Assembly (NCBI GenBank): GCA_013289665.1
Contig: JABCZN010000015.1
Location: forward strand, 62,001-126,000
Origin: Acidobacteriota bacterium
GTDB taxonomy: Bacteria > Acidobacteriota > Terriglobia > Acidiferrales > UBA7541
Direction of reading: 5' to 3'
Length of the DNA stretch: 64,000 bases
Notes under the pieces: model-generated
Database searches by the model: none
Seen by the model: only the letters and a program-made list of their open reading frames with translations
Told to the model about the DNA's origin: nothing
Made by a program: the position numbers and the translations under genes
Shown here: positions 51,101-59,455 of the stretch, piece by piece
How the letters are laid out: every line of letters starts with the position of its first letter
How positions within the stretch are numbered: position 1 is the first letter of the stretch

Positions 51101-53398
51101 ATACCGACGGGAACCGTCAACTTTTTTGATGGCGGGACGCCGATCGGAAACGGACAACTCAACAGCTCCGTTCCTCCGGGTGCAGCGGGGCCGGCGTCCA
51201 TTGGGGTCGGCTTCGCAACGGCAGGAACGCATTTGATCACCGCGCAATATCTGGGCGACACGAACTTTGCCGGGAGTACGACCGCCTCGGCATTTTCCCT
51301 CCTCGTCAGCACCATCCGCACGACGCTTACGATCACTTGTGCGTCCACAGCGTCCCAGCCGATTCTCGGCCAGCCGGTCGAATGCAGCGCTCTCGCCACA
51401 CCTTCCTCCCCGGGGCCTGGCTTTCCGACGGGCCTCGTGACCTTCCTCGATGGTGCGATCTCGATCGGGACAGCTCCGCTCAACAATACAAATCCTGCCG
51501 GAGGTCCGGCTGTTTTCAACACCCCGCCGTTTTTGTCTGCGGGACAGCATTTGATTACCGCAGAGTACGCAGGCGACGCGACTTACAGCGGGAGTTCGAC
51601 GACATCGGCGGCCATAGTGCTTGTCCTCAAGGACTCTGTATCGCTTGGCGCTTTGAACACCTCCTTCAACCCCTCCTTCGCTGGGAATTCCATCACGTTC
51701 ACAACACCCCTCTCTGTTTTCATCCCTGCGGGTGCGTCCCCTCTGCCGCAGATCACCGGCTCGGTGACATTCTCCGATGGACCGAATGCCTTGGGATCTG
51801 TCCCGGTTGGACCGGCAACACCCATGGTGAACGGCTCCCTCCTGATTTCGTTCACCGCCTCGTTCGGACCGGGGCAACACCCCATATCAGCCATCTATGG
51901 CGGCGACAGCAACTACCTCGCCAGCAGCCCGGCATCTCTCACACAATTTGTAAACAAGATCTCGACAACGATCACCCTCGCATCAACGGGGAGTAATTCG
52001 TCTCTGCTCGGGCAGCCTGTTCCATTGACCGCGACCGTCGGTCCGCAGGGAGGCCCACTGGCGCCGACGACGAACGTCAGCTTCTTCGATGGCGCGACGC
52101 CCCTTGGCACCGCGCCTTTGAGCGGAGCTACGGCAACGTTCATCGCGAGCGGGCTCTCTGTGGGTTCGCATTCCTTTACCGCCTCCTACGGCGGCGACCT
52201 AAACTTTAACGCCAGTGGCCCATCCGCGCCTCCGCTCGCATGGACGGTTACAAACCCGGCGACCACAACGAACCTGGCCGCTTCTCCCAATCCTTCCGTC
52301 TATGGACAGCTCGTGACATTTACGGCGACGGTCACATCGGGCGCGGGAACCCCAGGGGGACCGGTTACATTTTCTGACGGTGCAACCGTACTCGGCTCGG
52401 GAACCCTGAGCCCGACGGGAGTCGCCGCGTTTAGCACTCCCTTCCTTCTGGCAGGAACGCACCCGATCACCGCCTCCTACGCGGCAAACGGCAATTATTC
52501 AGGAAGCACGTCGTCCGCTGTGCTCGAGGTAGTGACGCCTGCGCCGCTCAAGGTAACCGCCAATAGCAATTCGCGTTTGTATGGTCAGTCAAATCCGGGC
52601 CTCAGCGGAACAATCACGGGGATAGCGAACGGTGACAATATCACGGCGACCTATTCAACCAGCGCCACGCCCGCGAGCCCCGCGGGGACCTATGCGATCG
52701 CGCCTGCGCTCGCCGATCCGGCCAACAAGCTTGGCAACTATACCGTGACGATCAACTCCGGCACACTGACCGTCAATCCGGCCATAGTGACCATCACGGC
52801 CAACAACTCGACAAAGGTTCTGAATGCTCCCAATCCGGCCTTTACTCCCTCCTACAGTGGTTTCGTCAATGGCGACACTTCGAGCGTCCTCACTTCCATG
52901 CCGACTTGCACGAGTATGGCGACGACTACAAGTCCAGTTGGCACCTACTCGATCACTTGTTCCGGTGCGGCCGCCACAAATTACACCTTCTCCTACGTTT
53001 CGGGGACGCTCACAATCACCTACCTGGCCGGCGGCATGTGCGACGGCGACCTCAACCATCAGATCCTGCAGCCAATCAATGCCGACGGCACCAGCGTGTG
53101 GAAGCAGGGGCGCACCATTCCCGCGAAATTCCGGGTCTGCGATGCCAATGGTGTTTCTGCCGGCGCGCCCGGAACCGTTGCCAACTTCGCGCTTGTCGAG
53201 ATCATCTCGGGGACGGTGACCACCGTGGACGAAACGGTCACCTCCACGAATGCGGATACCGCGTTCCGGTGGGATCCTGCCGGTCAACAGTGGATTTTCA
53301 ATATCAGCACCAGCAATCTATCCGCGGGCTACACCTACGTGTACGCCATCACGCTGAACGACGGCTCGGTGATCCTGTTCCGGTATGGGCTGCGATGA
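48182..53398 (+). CDS. Giant exported FG-GAP/Ig-like/PxKF surface protein
   Basis: 1738 residues with signal peptide (1-22). Residues about 45-720 hold some 13 FG-GAP/VCBS calcium-binding repeats (GDFNGDGKPDIAV-type DxDxDG motifs), probably a beta-propeller. Residues about 738-840 look like an ASH/HYDIN-type domain; 840-1455 hold six bacterial Ig-like (Big_3_5) repeats (e.g. YGQSITLTASVTP, GTVTFTDGGSPIG); 1455-1615 two MBG domains (LYGQSNPGLSG, SGTLTV); 1620-1738 a C-terminal PxKF domain (CDGDLNHQI, RTIPAKFRVCD). Such proteins are outer-surface adhesins or carbohydrate-binding proteins; the ligand is unknown. AGGAG lies 12 bp upstream of the start. Confidence 0.93.
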   Translation: MISKKSAIAVGMLFLFARATLATGTASAPTRYVFNRMDLATGSEPVSVVTGDFNGDGKPDIAVIHQNSTSICVFLANPDSTFRPCISTTITATATIGPSSLVAGDFNGDGQLDLAFVNGSSTVGVLLGNGDGTFAAEKDFAVPGGAVSLATGDLNGDGKLDLVVGAQGGLAAYLGNGDGTFSNSWTLNHTCQVPTVCVQVLLGDFNGDGKLDLVFASPGPGGGIVDVLPGNGDGTFQNVPVATSLAHQASGMARADLNGDGKLDLITADLDGYVSVLIGQGDGSFSVTDYQVGGNCAPCGVPTSVVAADFNGDGQPDVAVTYSGVDPSGILVFLNSGGGALGTPVKYPAAQNSYALAFADFNQDGLADLVVANEGSASVSILIGDSAGTFLSKTPFALPGQGTSLAVGDFNGDGLPDLAVASTSLSAFLGAADGSFHSSYTIGFGTLSATATALGDFNNDGKPDVMLNFPPSSGFQGGAEVFLGNGDGTFSPLSVDTRAGGSAALAVGDFNGDGKLDRAVLNPTANSVSIQLGNGDGTFQAPVSYPTGVGPASIVAGDFNNDGKLDLAVTNNGAGTVSILLGNGDGTFQSHQDYGPIGTAALTSSLAAADFNGDGNLDLAVTTSTTNVAIFLGKGDGTLQAGQLYSVGAHVPSLVTSGDFDADGTIDLAVGFSSVDNFVLLPGNGDGTFQSPGLDFLGYSSVQGGVALAPGKFGSAGGLGLAEILQPSSSAFVFLNKPIVSLFPSTLVFQPQQVGMTSPEESITVYNPGSAQLIVSRIDKTGDFAETDTCTSAPIVPGGNCIITGSFTPTVPGLRTGTFTLTTNAGTGQQVINLSSTQESTLTSLSSSMNPSIYGQSITLTASVTPTEGGSAVGTVTFTDGGSPIGNGTLTSGSATLMTASLSAGPHSLQAVYPANNGLIGSISPVLTQTVNQGSTTIVVSCGSTGIGPHLGTFIDERILCSAVVNPVFPAVGIPTGTVNFFDGGTPIGNGQLNSSVPPGAAGPASIGVGFATAGTHLITAQYLGDTNFAGSTTASAFSLLVSTIRTTLTITCASTASQPILGQPVECSALATPSSPGPGFPTGLVTFLDGAISIGTAPLNNTNPAGGPAVFNTPPFLSAGQHLITAEYAGDATYSGSSTTSAAIVLVLKDSVSLGALNTSFNPSFAGNSITFTTPLSVFIPAGASPLPQITGSVTFSDGPNALGSVPVGPATPMVNGSLLISFTASFGPGQHPISAIYGGDSNYLASSPASLTQFVNKISTTITLASTGSNSSLLGQPVPLTATVGPQGGPLAPTTNVSFFDGATPLGTAPLSGATATFIASGLSVGSHSFTASYGGDLNFNASGPSAPPLAWTVTNPATTTNLAASPNPSVYGQLVTFTATVTSGAGTPGGPVTFSDGATVLGSGTLSPTGVAAFSTPFLLAGTHPITASYAANGNYSGSTSSAVLEVVTPAPLKVTANSNSRLYGQSNPGLSGTITGIANGDNITATYSTSATPASPAGTYAIAPALADPANKLGNYTVTINSGTLTVNPAIVTITANNSTKVLNAPNPAFTPSYSGFVNGDTSSVLTSMPTCTSMATTTSPVGTYSITCSGAAATNYTFSYVSGTLTITYLAGGMCDGDLNHQILQPINADGTSVWKQGRTIPAKFRVCDANGVSAGAPGTVANFALVEIISGTVTTVDETVTSTNADTAFRWDPAGQQWIFNISTSNLSAGYTYVYAITLNDGSVILFRYGLR

Positions 53399-53404
53399 GC
53401 GGAC

Positions 53405-53423
53405 CCGACTCCCGGAGAGTCGG
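53405..53423 (+). terminator. Hairpin after the giant surface-protein gene
   Basis: Seven perfect base pairs, CCGACTC and GAGTCGG around loop CCGGA, nine bases after the stop codon region. No T-tract follows, so it may act as a 3'-end stabiliser or weak terminator. Confidence 0.45.
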
Positions 53424-53504
53424 CATGATTGAGCACGCACAGACTTGTTCGGATGCGATGTGACTCAACTGCAGTTAGAAGGAGCAGGATGGATTGAAAA
53501 GAGT

Positions 53505-53550
53505 TGGTGAACAGGGGAGGACTCGAACCGTCAACCCGCTGTTCCCAGGA
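53505..53550 (-). other. Degenerate tRNA 3'-end fragment
   Basis: The minus strand reads GGTTCGAGTCCTCCCCTGTTC followed by ACCA: a T-loop with CCA end but an imperfect T-stem and no 5' half. It marks an old integration site at the start of the MoxR gene cluster. The region 53399-53708 holds no gene. Confidence 0.45.
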
Positions 53551-53600
53551 GAATCACGAAGTGGCTGATGCCTCGAGCCTCCAGCTGCGTCCTCCATGCT

Positions 53601-53649
53601 GGTTTGGGGGTATTGGGGGCTCTATACTCGATTTGTTCTCGATTTTTGA
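53601..53649 (+). repeat. Integration-scar-like repeat, left copy
   Basis: GGTTTGGGGGTATTGGGGGC... TTGTTCTCGATTTTTGA resembles 63661-63710, which lies at the end of an integrase-like remnant. Similarity is about 70 percent by eye, same orientation. Confidence 0.4.
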
Positions 53650-53708
53650 GGTGAACCCCTAAGCTGGTACAAATTCTTTGGGCACAGTCTCCCTTCAAGC
53701 GTCCGTCG

Positions 53709-54515
53709 TCAACCGTGAACCCTCGACACCCGTTGATCCCCGAACAGCACGCCAGCCGCATTCATCAAATACTGTTCATCGCTGAGCATCTCAACCAATT
53801 CGTCGGGGAATGGGGAGATTTCGCTCTGCAGATAGGTGGCGAGTTCGCGATAGATTTCGCGCCGGGCGTAAGGCGCCAGTTCGTTGCGACGGCGCAGCGC
53901 ATCTTGAATCAGACTTGCCAGTCGGGGCGTCGCCGTTCGGCGCAGCTTCATCGCGATTGTGGGGTAATCCATGAACGAGTTGTACTTCTGCCGCGTCCAG
54001 AATTCCTCCCCCGGCGCACTGAGCGGCGTTTGGCGTATGACCAGCGTCCCCGCCACGCGGTCGCCGAAGCGCTGCATCAGGGGACTGCTCAGTGCGGAAA
54101 CTCCTCCAGCCAGATAGGCGAACGGCAGCGCATCGAACACGCGCATCAGATTCCGCACCCATGCCTGTTCGATCCGTAACGGGAGTCCGGTCTGGTCGAT
54201 CACCCGCAAATGGAACAGGCGTTTTCCGATCGTCTGCCCGTTCCAAAAGCCTTCGAGCAATGCGCCATAGGCAAAGCCGATCGCGAATTCCGCGAGCGTG
54301 ATCACCATGACTCCAAATCCCGGCGCTTTCGTGAAAATCCAATAAACCAGCAGCCCTGCTCCGTTCACTGTCCCCAGCACGATCGCGATATCGAGCAGCA
54401 TGGCATAAAGCCGGGAAGCTGGACCCGCCAGGGGCAACCGAAAGAGCACGCCTTCTGGCGTCGCAATGGTCAGTTCGGCCGTCGTCGCCCAGCGGATTGG
54501 ACGGGAATCTGTCAT
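53709..54515 (-). CDS. RDD family membrane protein
   Basis: 268 residues. RDD start with LAGPASRLYAMLLDIAIVLG, a central helix pair (LLVYWIFTKAPGFGVMVITLAEFAIGFAYGALLEGF) and GQTIGKRLFHLRVIDQTG, the signature after the second helix. The C-terminal 90 residues are cytosolic and charged. RDD proteins may move ions or other small molecules. Last gene of the ten-gene operon; its start overlaps the SpoIIM-like gene by four bases. Confidence 0.9.
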   Translation of the reverse strand: MTDSRPIRWATTAELTIATPEGVLFRLPLAGPASRLYAMLLDIAIVLGTVNGAGLLVYWIFTKAPGFGVMVITLAEFAIGFAYGALLEGFWNGQTIGKRLFHLRVIDQTGLPLRIEQAWVRNLMRVFDALPFAYLAGGVSALSSPLMQRFGDRVAGTLVIRQTPLSAPGEEFWTRQKYNSFMDYPTIAMKLRRTATPRLASLIQDALRRRNELAPYARREIYRELATYLQSEISPFPDELVEMLSDEQYLMNAAGVLFGDQRVSRVHG

Positions 54516-55543
54516 TTGTTCTCCGAAGGAACTCTGGTCTGCGCTCTGGCATCAGCCTTTCTTCGCCCGATCAGCAGCAGATAGACCGTCAGCAGCGCAA
54601 GTTCCGCTCCGCCAACAGCAACTTTCAATCCGTACGGCAGAACCGGTGCGTGATGCTGCGAAAAAAACGCTTCCATCATTCCCGCCCACACCAGCATCAT
54701 TGCCATCCCGGCGATCAGCACGAGCCATTCCCGCATGGATTCGCGTACATCGCGATCCTCGCGACGGCGCAGCAGCAAGCGCGCCAGATAGAACCCCGCT
54801 TGCCCGGCGATCAGTATCGACGGAATTTCGAAGACGCCATGCGGCAGGAGCCACGCCGACATAAACAGCCCGAAGCCCTGCTGCGTGTAGCGAACCGCCA
54901 CGGCCCCGAGCAGTACGCCATTCTCGAACAGCAGGAGCGCCGTTCCGATACCAAAGGTTACGCCGAGCGCCGCGGCGAGAATGGCCACCTCGATATTGTG
55001 CCGGATCAGTTCGGCCGAGAATGCGGCTTCGGTCTGCGCCGAGTGCTGGCCCCGATGCTTCCCTTGCTCCTCTTCATGCACGCGCTGCCCCGGATCGCGC
55101 AGATAATCGGCTGGAAGGAGCACGTCTACCGAGGCAGGATCGTAGCGCACCGCCAGCCCGCCCAGCGCGCAGCCCAGCGCCGTAATCAGCACGGCCAGTG
55201 CGAAATAGCGCGACTGCCGGCGAAACGTTTCCGGGAACAACGTGAAAATTCCGAGCCAGCGGCGCGGCTGCCAGATTTCAGCGCGCGTCGGCGGCGCGTA
55301 GTGCAGCTCCGCATACGCTCGCGCCACCAACCGCTCGAGATACTGTCTTAGCCCGGGCGCCAGCGCTCCGTGTGTGACCCGATTCAAATCCGCGGCCGCC
55401 TGCGCGTAAAGCTCCTGCAGCTGTTCGGCTTCCACCGGATTCAACCGGCGGTCCGGCCGGTTTTCGACCGCAGCGAGCAGCGATTCGAGGCTGCTCCACC
55501 GCGGCCGCGCCTGCATCTGGAATCGTTCGAGGTCCAAAATCAC
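54512..55543 (-). CDS. SpoIIM-like (stage II sporulation M) membrane protein
   Basis: 343 residues. N-terminal cytosolic helices (WSSLESLLAAVENRPD, LNPVEAEQLQELYAQAAADLNRV) and then about six transmembrane segments with the SpoIIM pattern FFSAELIRHNIEVAILAAALGVTFGIGTALLLFENGVLLGA. The family also includes non-sporulation members found beside MoxR and DUF58 genes, as here. Start ATG overlaps the DUF58 stop (ATGA). Confidence 0.88.
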   Translation of the reverse strand: MILDLERFQMQARPRWSSLESLLAAVENRPDRRLNPVEAEQLQELYAQAAADLNRVTHGALAPGLRQYLERLVARAYAELHYAPPTRAEIWQPRRWLGIFTLFPETFRRQSRYFALAVLITALGCALGGLAVRYDPASVDVLLPADYLRDPGQRVHEEEQGKHRGQHSAQTEAAFSAELIRHNIEVAILAAALGVTFGIGTALLLFENGVLLGAVAVRYTQQGFGLFMSAWLLPHGVFEIPSILIAGQAGFYLARLLLRRREDRDVRESMREWLVLIAGMAMMLVWAGMMEAFFSQHHAPVLPYGLKVAVGGAELALLTVYLLLIGRRKADARAQTRVPSENK

Positions 55544-57129
55544 AGCCGCTGCTCCCGCTTGCTTTCCAGATATCCTTCGACTGCCTTTCGCAGGAACATC
55601 TCCGCGGGAATATACCGGAGACGAACGTTCAATTGGCGCAGTTGTCGCGATAAGGCGCCGAGGCGCTGGTTTTCTTTTTCACCCGCCAGCGCTCTATACA
55701 CGTCCTGCTCCGTGTGCAGTTCCTCCCCTGGCGAAAATGCTGGCCTGGCGTGAGCCGGCAAGATACTTGTCATCAAGAGCGCATGTGACGAGCCGACCAG
55801 GCCGACTCCGCGGCAGAGCGAGTCAGAAACCGAGCGCTCCGTCAAATCCGCCAGCAACAGCAGGTACGCACGGCGCCGCAGTCGCACCCGAATTTCACCG
55901 AACAGGGCTTCGTAATCCGCGGTCGTCGGCAATGGCTCGATACTCAATAGACGATCACGAATTTGATGAAACTGCGATTGACCGCATCCCGCGCGTAACC
56001 AGGTCTTCGGCTCTTCTGCGTAGGTCACCAGCCCGAATTCATCGCCCAGTTCGAGCGCCACCGTTGCGCCCACCAACGCCGTTTCCACTGCCAGATCGAG
56101 CAGCCGTCGCGGTCCGCGCGCTGGTCGGGCGTCGTCCGGAATACCTGTCGTTGAGTCCAGGGCAAGCGCGGATGCCCGCGACTGGTCCACGACAAAATAG
56201 ACCTCCTGCTTCTGCTCCCATTGGAACAGCCGCGTGACCGGAGCGCCTCGACGCGCCGTGGACTTCCAGGCGATCTCCGAATACATATCGCCAGCCTGAT
56301 ATTCCCTCAGCCGCTCGAAGTCGCGCCCGTGTCCGGTCCACGGGGTCTGCCGCGACGCCACAAGCGTGCGGTAAACCGGGCTGCGCAGAATCTCCCGCCG
56401 CCCGGACCTCAAATCCGCTTCGATTCGCAACTGCTCCGGGGAATCGAACCATTGCCGCAATCGCCAGATTCCCAAGCGTGAATACCGCTCGATGCCAACC
56501 CGCGGCCCAGGCCACAGCCCGCGGCGAAGCAAGGCAATCTCGGGCGTCCATGGCCAGAGCTGGATATGCGCGGTGCTTCCTCTGGTTGATCGCTCTGCGG
56601 GCGGCTCCGGCTGCTCAAGCTGCAGCAGTTGAGGATCGCTTTTCACCTGAATCGCGGTCTCGCTCTCCGGCCTTGCGGGCATGATCGCTACGCGCACTTT
56701 GCTCTGCAGTCGGCGCCGGCCGGAGCCCGTGAGCGCGAGCGGAACCGGGATGGTCTGCCCCTCGCGTCCACGAAGGCCCTCCTTCGGCGGCAGGAGGATG
56801 GGTGCGCATTCTCGGCGGGCGAGCCACAGCGCGAGCGCGTCATAACACGTGAGCAGCGCCACAGTCGTGACGATCAGCTCGAACACGAACCATCCACGCG
56901 CGATCCATGGCGCAATCGACGCCAAAACAGCCAGTAGTCCCATCATCCAGACGAGCGATCCCGTTGGGCTGAATAATTTCCCCGCCGGCTGAAGCGCGAT
57001 CGGTTGAGGGGGCTTGTCCCGCGATTTCACCTTGCTGCGTGGCGGCTCCGCCGTGGCTTGGAACTCGAGACCGATCGCAGCGGCCCCCGCTCCGGCGCCC
57101 GCTGGCTTCCTATCTCCAACCGTCATCAT
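55540..57129 (-). CDS. DUF58 domain membrane protein
   Basis: 529 residues, normal partner of MoxR ATPases. Two transmembrane helices near residues 58-105, a beta-rich segment, then the DUF58 core at about 275-290 with GRDFERLREYQAGDMYSEIAWKSTAR-type motif (here split: YQAGDMYSEIAWKSTAR) and a vWA-like part (FVVDQSRASALALD...). It probably serves as a membrane-anchored substrate or adaptor for the MoxR chaperone. The stop overlaps the SpoIIM-like start. Confidence 0.93.
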   Translation of the reverse strand: MMTVGDRKPAGAGAGAAAIGLEFQATAEPPRSKVKSRDKPPQPIALQPAGKLFSPTGSLVWMMGLLAVLASIAPWIARGWFVFELIVTTVALLTCYDALALWLARRECAPILLPPKEGLRGREGQTIPVPLALTGSGRRRLQSKVRVAIMPARPESETAIQVKSDPQLLQLEQPEPPAERSTRGSTAHIQLWPWTPEIALLRRGLWPGPRVGIERYSRLGIWRLRQWFDSPEQLRIEADLRSGRREILRSPVYRTLVASRQTPWTGHGRDFERLREYQAGDMYSEIAWKSTARRGAPVTRLFQWEQKQEVYFVVDQSRASALALDSTTGIPDDARPARGPRRLLDLAVETALVGATVALELGDEFGLVTYAEEPKTWLRAGCGQSQFHQIRDRLLSIEPLPTTADYEALFGEIRVRLRRRAYLLLLADLTERSVSDSLCRGVGLVGSSHALLMTSILPAHARPAFSPGEELHTEQDVYRALAGEKENQRLGALSRQLRQLNVRLRYIPAEMFLRKAVEGYLESKREQRL

Positions 57130-57167
57130 TTCGCCTGCTTCCCTGCTGTCGTCTGCTACCGTGCTGC

Positions 57168-58196
57168 CTAGCGCGGCACTTCGACTGCCTCCAGCACCGC
57201 TTTGATCACTTCGCGGATCTCGACGCCTTCCATCTCGAACTCCGGTCGTAGCAGCACGCGGTGCTCGAGCACGGGAGCAGCCAGCGTCTTTACGTCCTCG
57301 GGGAGCACGAAATCGCGTTCATCGAGCGCTGCGAGGGCCCGCGATGCCGACAGGAGCGCAAGTGTCGCCCGCGGCCCGGCCCCAACCCAGATTGCTGCGT
57401 GCTGCCGGGTCTGCCGCGCCACGCTGACGATGTAACTGCTGATCGCATCGCTGACGCGCACTCGCTCTGTGGCCGCGCGCAGTTGTTCGAGCTCGCCCGG
57501 CTGCAAGACCGGCACGCGCAGTTCCTCCGCCAGTCGCCGTTCGGGCGTTTCGCCCCCTGCCACCAGCCTCGCCAGCTCGTTTTCGTCCTCGACCGCCGGG
57601 TAGCCCATGCGGATTTTTAAGAGAAAGCGATCCTTCTGTGCCTCGGGGAGGGGGTAGGTGCCCTGATGTTCGATCGGGTTTTGTGTCGCAAAGACGACGA
57701 AGACAGGAGGCAAGAGGCAGGTCTCGCGATCGATCGTGACTTGCCGCTCCTGCATGGCTTCGAGCAAAGCCGATTGCGTTTTCGCGGGTGCGCGATTGAT
57801 TTCGTCCGCCAGCAGGAAATTCGTGAAGACTGGACCGCGCACCAGCCGGAATTCCTGTGTCCTCAGGTCGAAGATGCTGGTCCCGGTGATATCTGCGGGC
57901 ATGAGATCCGGCGTGAACTGAATGCGGTGAAATTCGGCGGCCACCGCCCGCGCCAGGGCTTTCACCAGCAGCGTTTTCCCTACGCCCGGAACACCTTCAA
58001 CGAGCGCGTGTCCGCCGGCGAGCAGGGTCACCAGCGCGAGATCGATCGCTTCGGTTTGCCCAACAATCACGCGGCCAAGTGCTTCTCGAACACGCCGCGC
58101 CCCGCTTGTGATTGTTGCGGACGCTGCAGGCGGTTGCCCGTCCGCACCGGGAGATTGCGCCTGCCCGTCTGAACCACCTACCGGTTCTTCGTTCAT
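57168..58196 (-). CDS. MoxR family AAA+ ATPase
   Basis: 342 residues from ATG 58196 (GAGGAGG ten bases upstream); the open frame continues to 58436 in the overlapping gene. Walker A EGVPGVGKTLLVKALA, Walker B LADEINRAPAKTQSALLEAMQ, sensor 1 VFATQNPIEHQGTYPLPEAQ, arginine finger DRFLLKI, and C-terminal lid with VSVARQTRQHAAIWVGAGPR. MoxR proteins are chaperone-like ATPases acting on large metal or membrane complexes together with DUF58/vWA proteins, which follow it here. Overlaps the DUF4350 stop by four bases. Confidence 0.95.
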   Translation of the reverse strand: MNEEPVGGSDGQAQSPGADGQPPAASATITSGARRVREALGRVIVGQTEAIDLALVTLLAGGHALVEGVPGVGKTLLVKALARAVAAEFHRIQFTPDLMPADITGTSIFDLRTQEFRLVRGPVFTNFLLADEINRAPAKTQSALLEAMQERQVTIDRETCLLPPVFVVFATQNPIEHQGTYPLPEAQKDRFLLKIRMGYPAVEDENELARLVAGGETPERRLAEELRVPVLQPGELEQLRAATERVRVSDAISSYIVSVARQTRQHAAIWVGAGPRATLALLSASRALAALDERDFVLPEDVKTLAAPVLEHRVLLRPEFEMEGVEIREVIKAVLEAVEVPR

Positions 58197-59455
58197 CGGA
58201 TTCGTGCCTCCTCGGGAATGTTGTTTGGTGCAGCCGCCGAACGATCCGCCGCACTGCTGCCGGTATGAGCCAGACCTTTTGCGGATGCGCGGCGCTCGGC
58301 GATCAACTCGCTTAGTCCCTTGTACCCCGCGAGTGCGGGCTGCCCGAGCGCGGCCCGCAGCCGCGGCCCCGAGCCTGGATCTGCAGAAATAGCCTGCGCA
58401 TCCTGAGGCGATCGGCGACGGTATTGTTCCCAGCATTCCGCCACTACCTGGCTGGCCGGAATGCTGCGTTGAAGAAGGTGGCGGGCGGCCACTCCGGCGC
58501 CTTCCCCCTGACGCACGATCGGCGCATTCTGGTCACGCCGCGGGCGTCGAACCAGATCACCGCTCATCGTCCAGAGCAGAACGAGCAACGCCGCCCAGAA
58601 AAGTAGCAGCGCCACCTCGAGCCGGTATCGCTCTACCAGCCAAATTACGCCTTGTTCCTGATGCAGTCCATGCAACGTCTCATCGACCCAAATCACCGGC
58701 CGTCCTCCGGTGAGAAAGTCCAGCAGTACGGGGTTCGGATGTGTCTTGATCGTTTCGTTCAGGAGGAACCATTCCTGGCCCGCGGCGATGAGTTCGCCTT
58801 TTCCGGCTCTACGCATCGCCATATAAACATTCCCCGATGTGTCCGGCTTCGCGTCGGCTTTCGTGGGTCCCGCGTAGAGCGGGGTCCAGTGGTCATCAGT
58901 CTTGAGCCACGGAGCATCCCCGCCGAGATACATCATCTCGCTACCCGCCGGCATTTCGAGGGGATCGGGAGAGATCCATGTTGGACCGGAGCTCTTTGGC
59001 GTATTGTTCCACCTGTTCTCGACTTCCCAGCCTTCTGACTCCGACTTTAATTTCCAAGCGGGCTCGATCAGCACGATGCGCCCGCCGCGCGCAAGAAAAG
59101 CTTCCAGCCGCCCGCTGAACTTAGCCGAGTTCCGGGGTTTTCCTTTCCCGATTTCCCAATCGTTATCGGGGTAGCCTCCAATAAAGAACGCTGTTGTAGC
59201 CCCCGCGTTCTGGTCGGAGAGCGAGTCCTCATCCTGGCTGCGCTTCACTTGGTATCCAGCGCGTGCATAGGAATCAAACAACAGGCTGGTGCCGTAAGGG
59301 TCCTCGCGGAAGCTGGAGCCCATATCGCTCGTAGTCGACTGGTTCTGATGCGCCATGAGCAGCAGAATCGCGAATACCGTTGCGAAAATCCCTCCCGCCA
59401 GCAGCGGGCCTCGCCAGTTGAGCGCCCTGCCTCCGGTTGACCCGCTCTCAGACAT
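58193..59455 (-). CDS. DUF4350 domain membrane protein
   Basis: 420 residues from ATG 59455, whose first eight bases overlap the end of the DUF4129 gene. A transmembrane helix (LLAGGIFATVFAILLLMAH) is followed by an extracytoplasmic DUF4350 domain (FREDPYGTSLLFDSYARAGY, GGRIVLIEPAW, TGGRPVIWVDETLHGL) and a second helix near residue 310 (VALLLFWAALLVLLWTM). The C-terminal tail is cytosolic and basic. Family function is unknown; it always sits with MoxR and DUF58. Confidence 0.9.
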   Translation of the reverse strand: MSESGSTGGRALNWRGPLLAGGIFATVFAILLLMAHQNQSTTSDMGSSFREDPYGTSLLFDSYARAGYQVKRSQDEDSLSDQNAGATTAFFIGGYPDNDWEIGKGKPRNSAKFSGRLEAFLARGGRIVLIEPAWKLKSESEGWEVENRWNNTPKSSGPTWISPDPLEMPAGSEMMYLGGDAPWLKTDDHWTPLYAGPTKADAKPDTSGNVYMAMRRAGKGELIAAGQEWFLLNETIKTHPNPVLLDFLTGGRPVIWVDETLHGLHQEQGVIWLVERYRLEVALLLFWAALLVLLWTMSGDLVRRPRRDQNAPIVRQGEGAGVAARHLLQRSIPASQVVAECWEQYRRRSPQDAQAISADPGSGPRLRAALGQPALAGYKGLSELIAERRASAKGLAHTGSSAADRSAAAPNNIPEEARIR

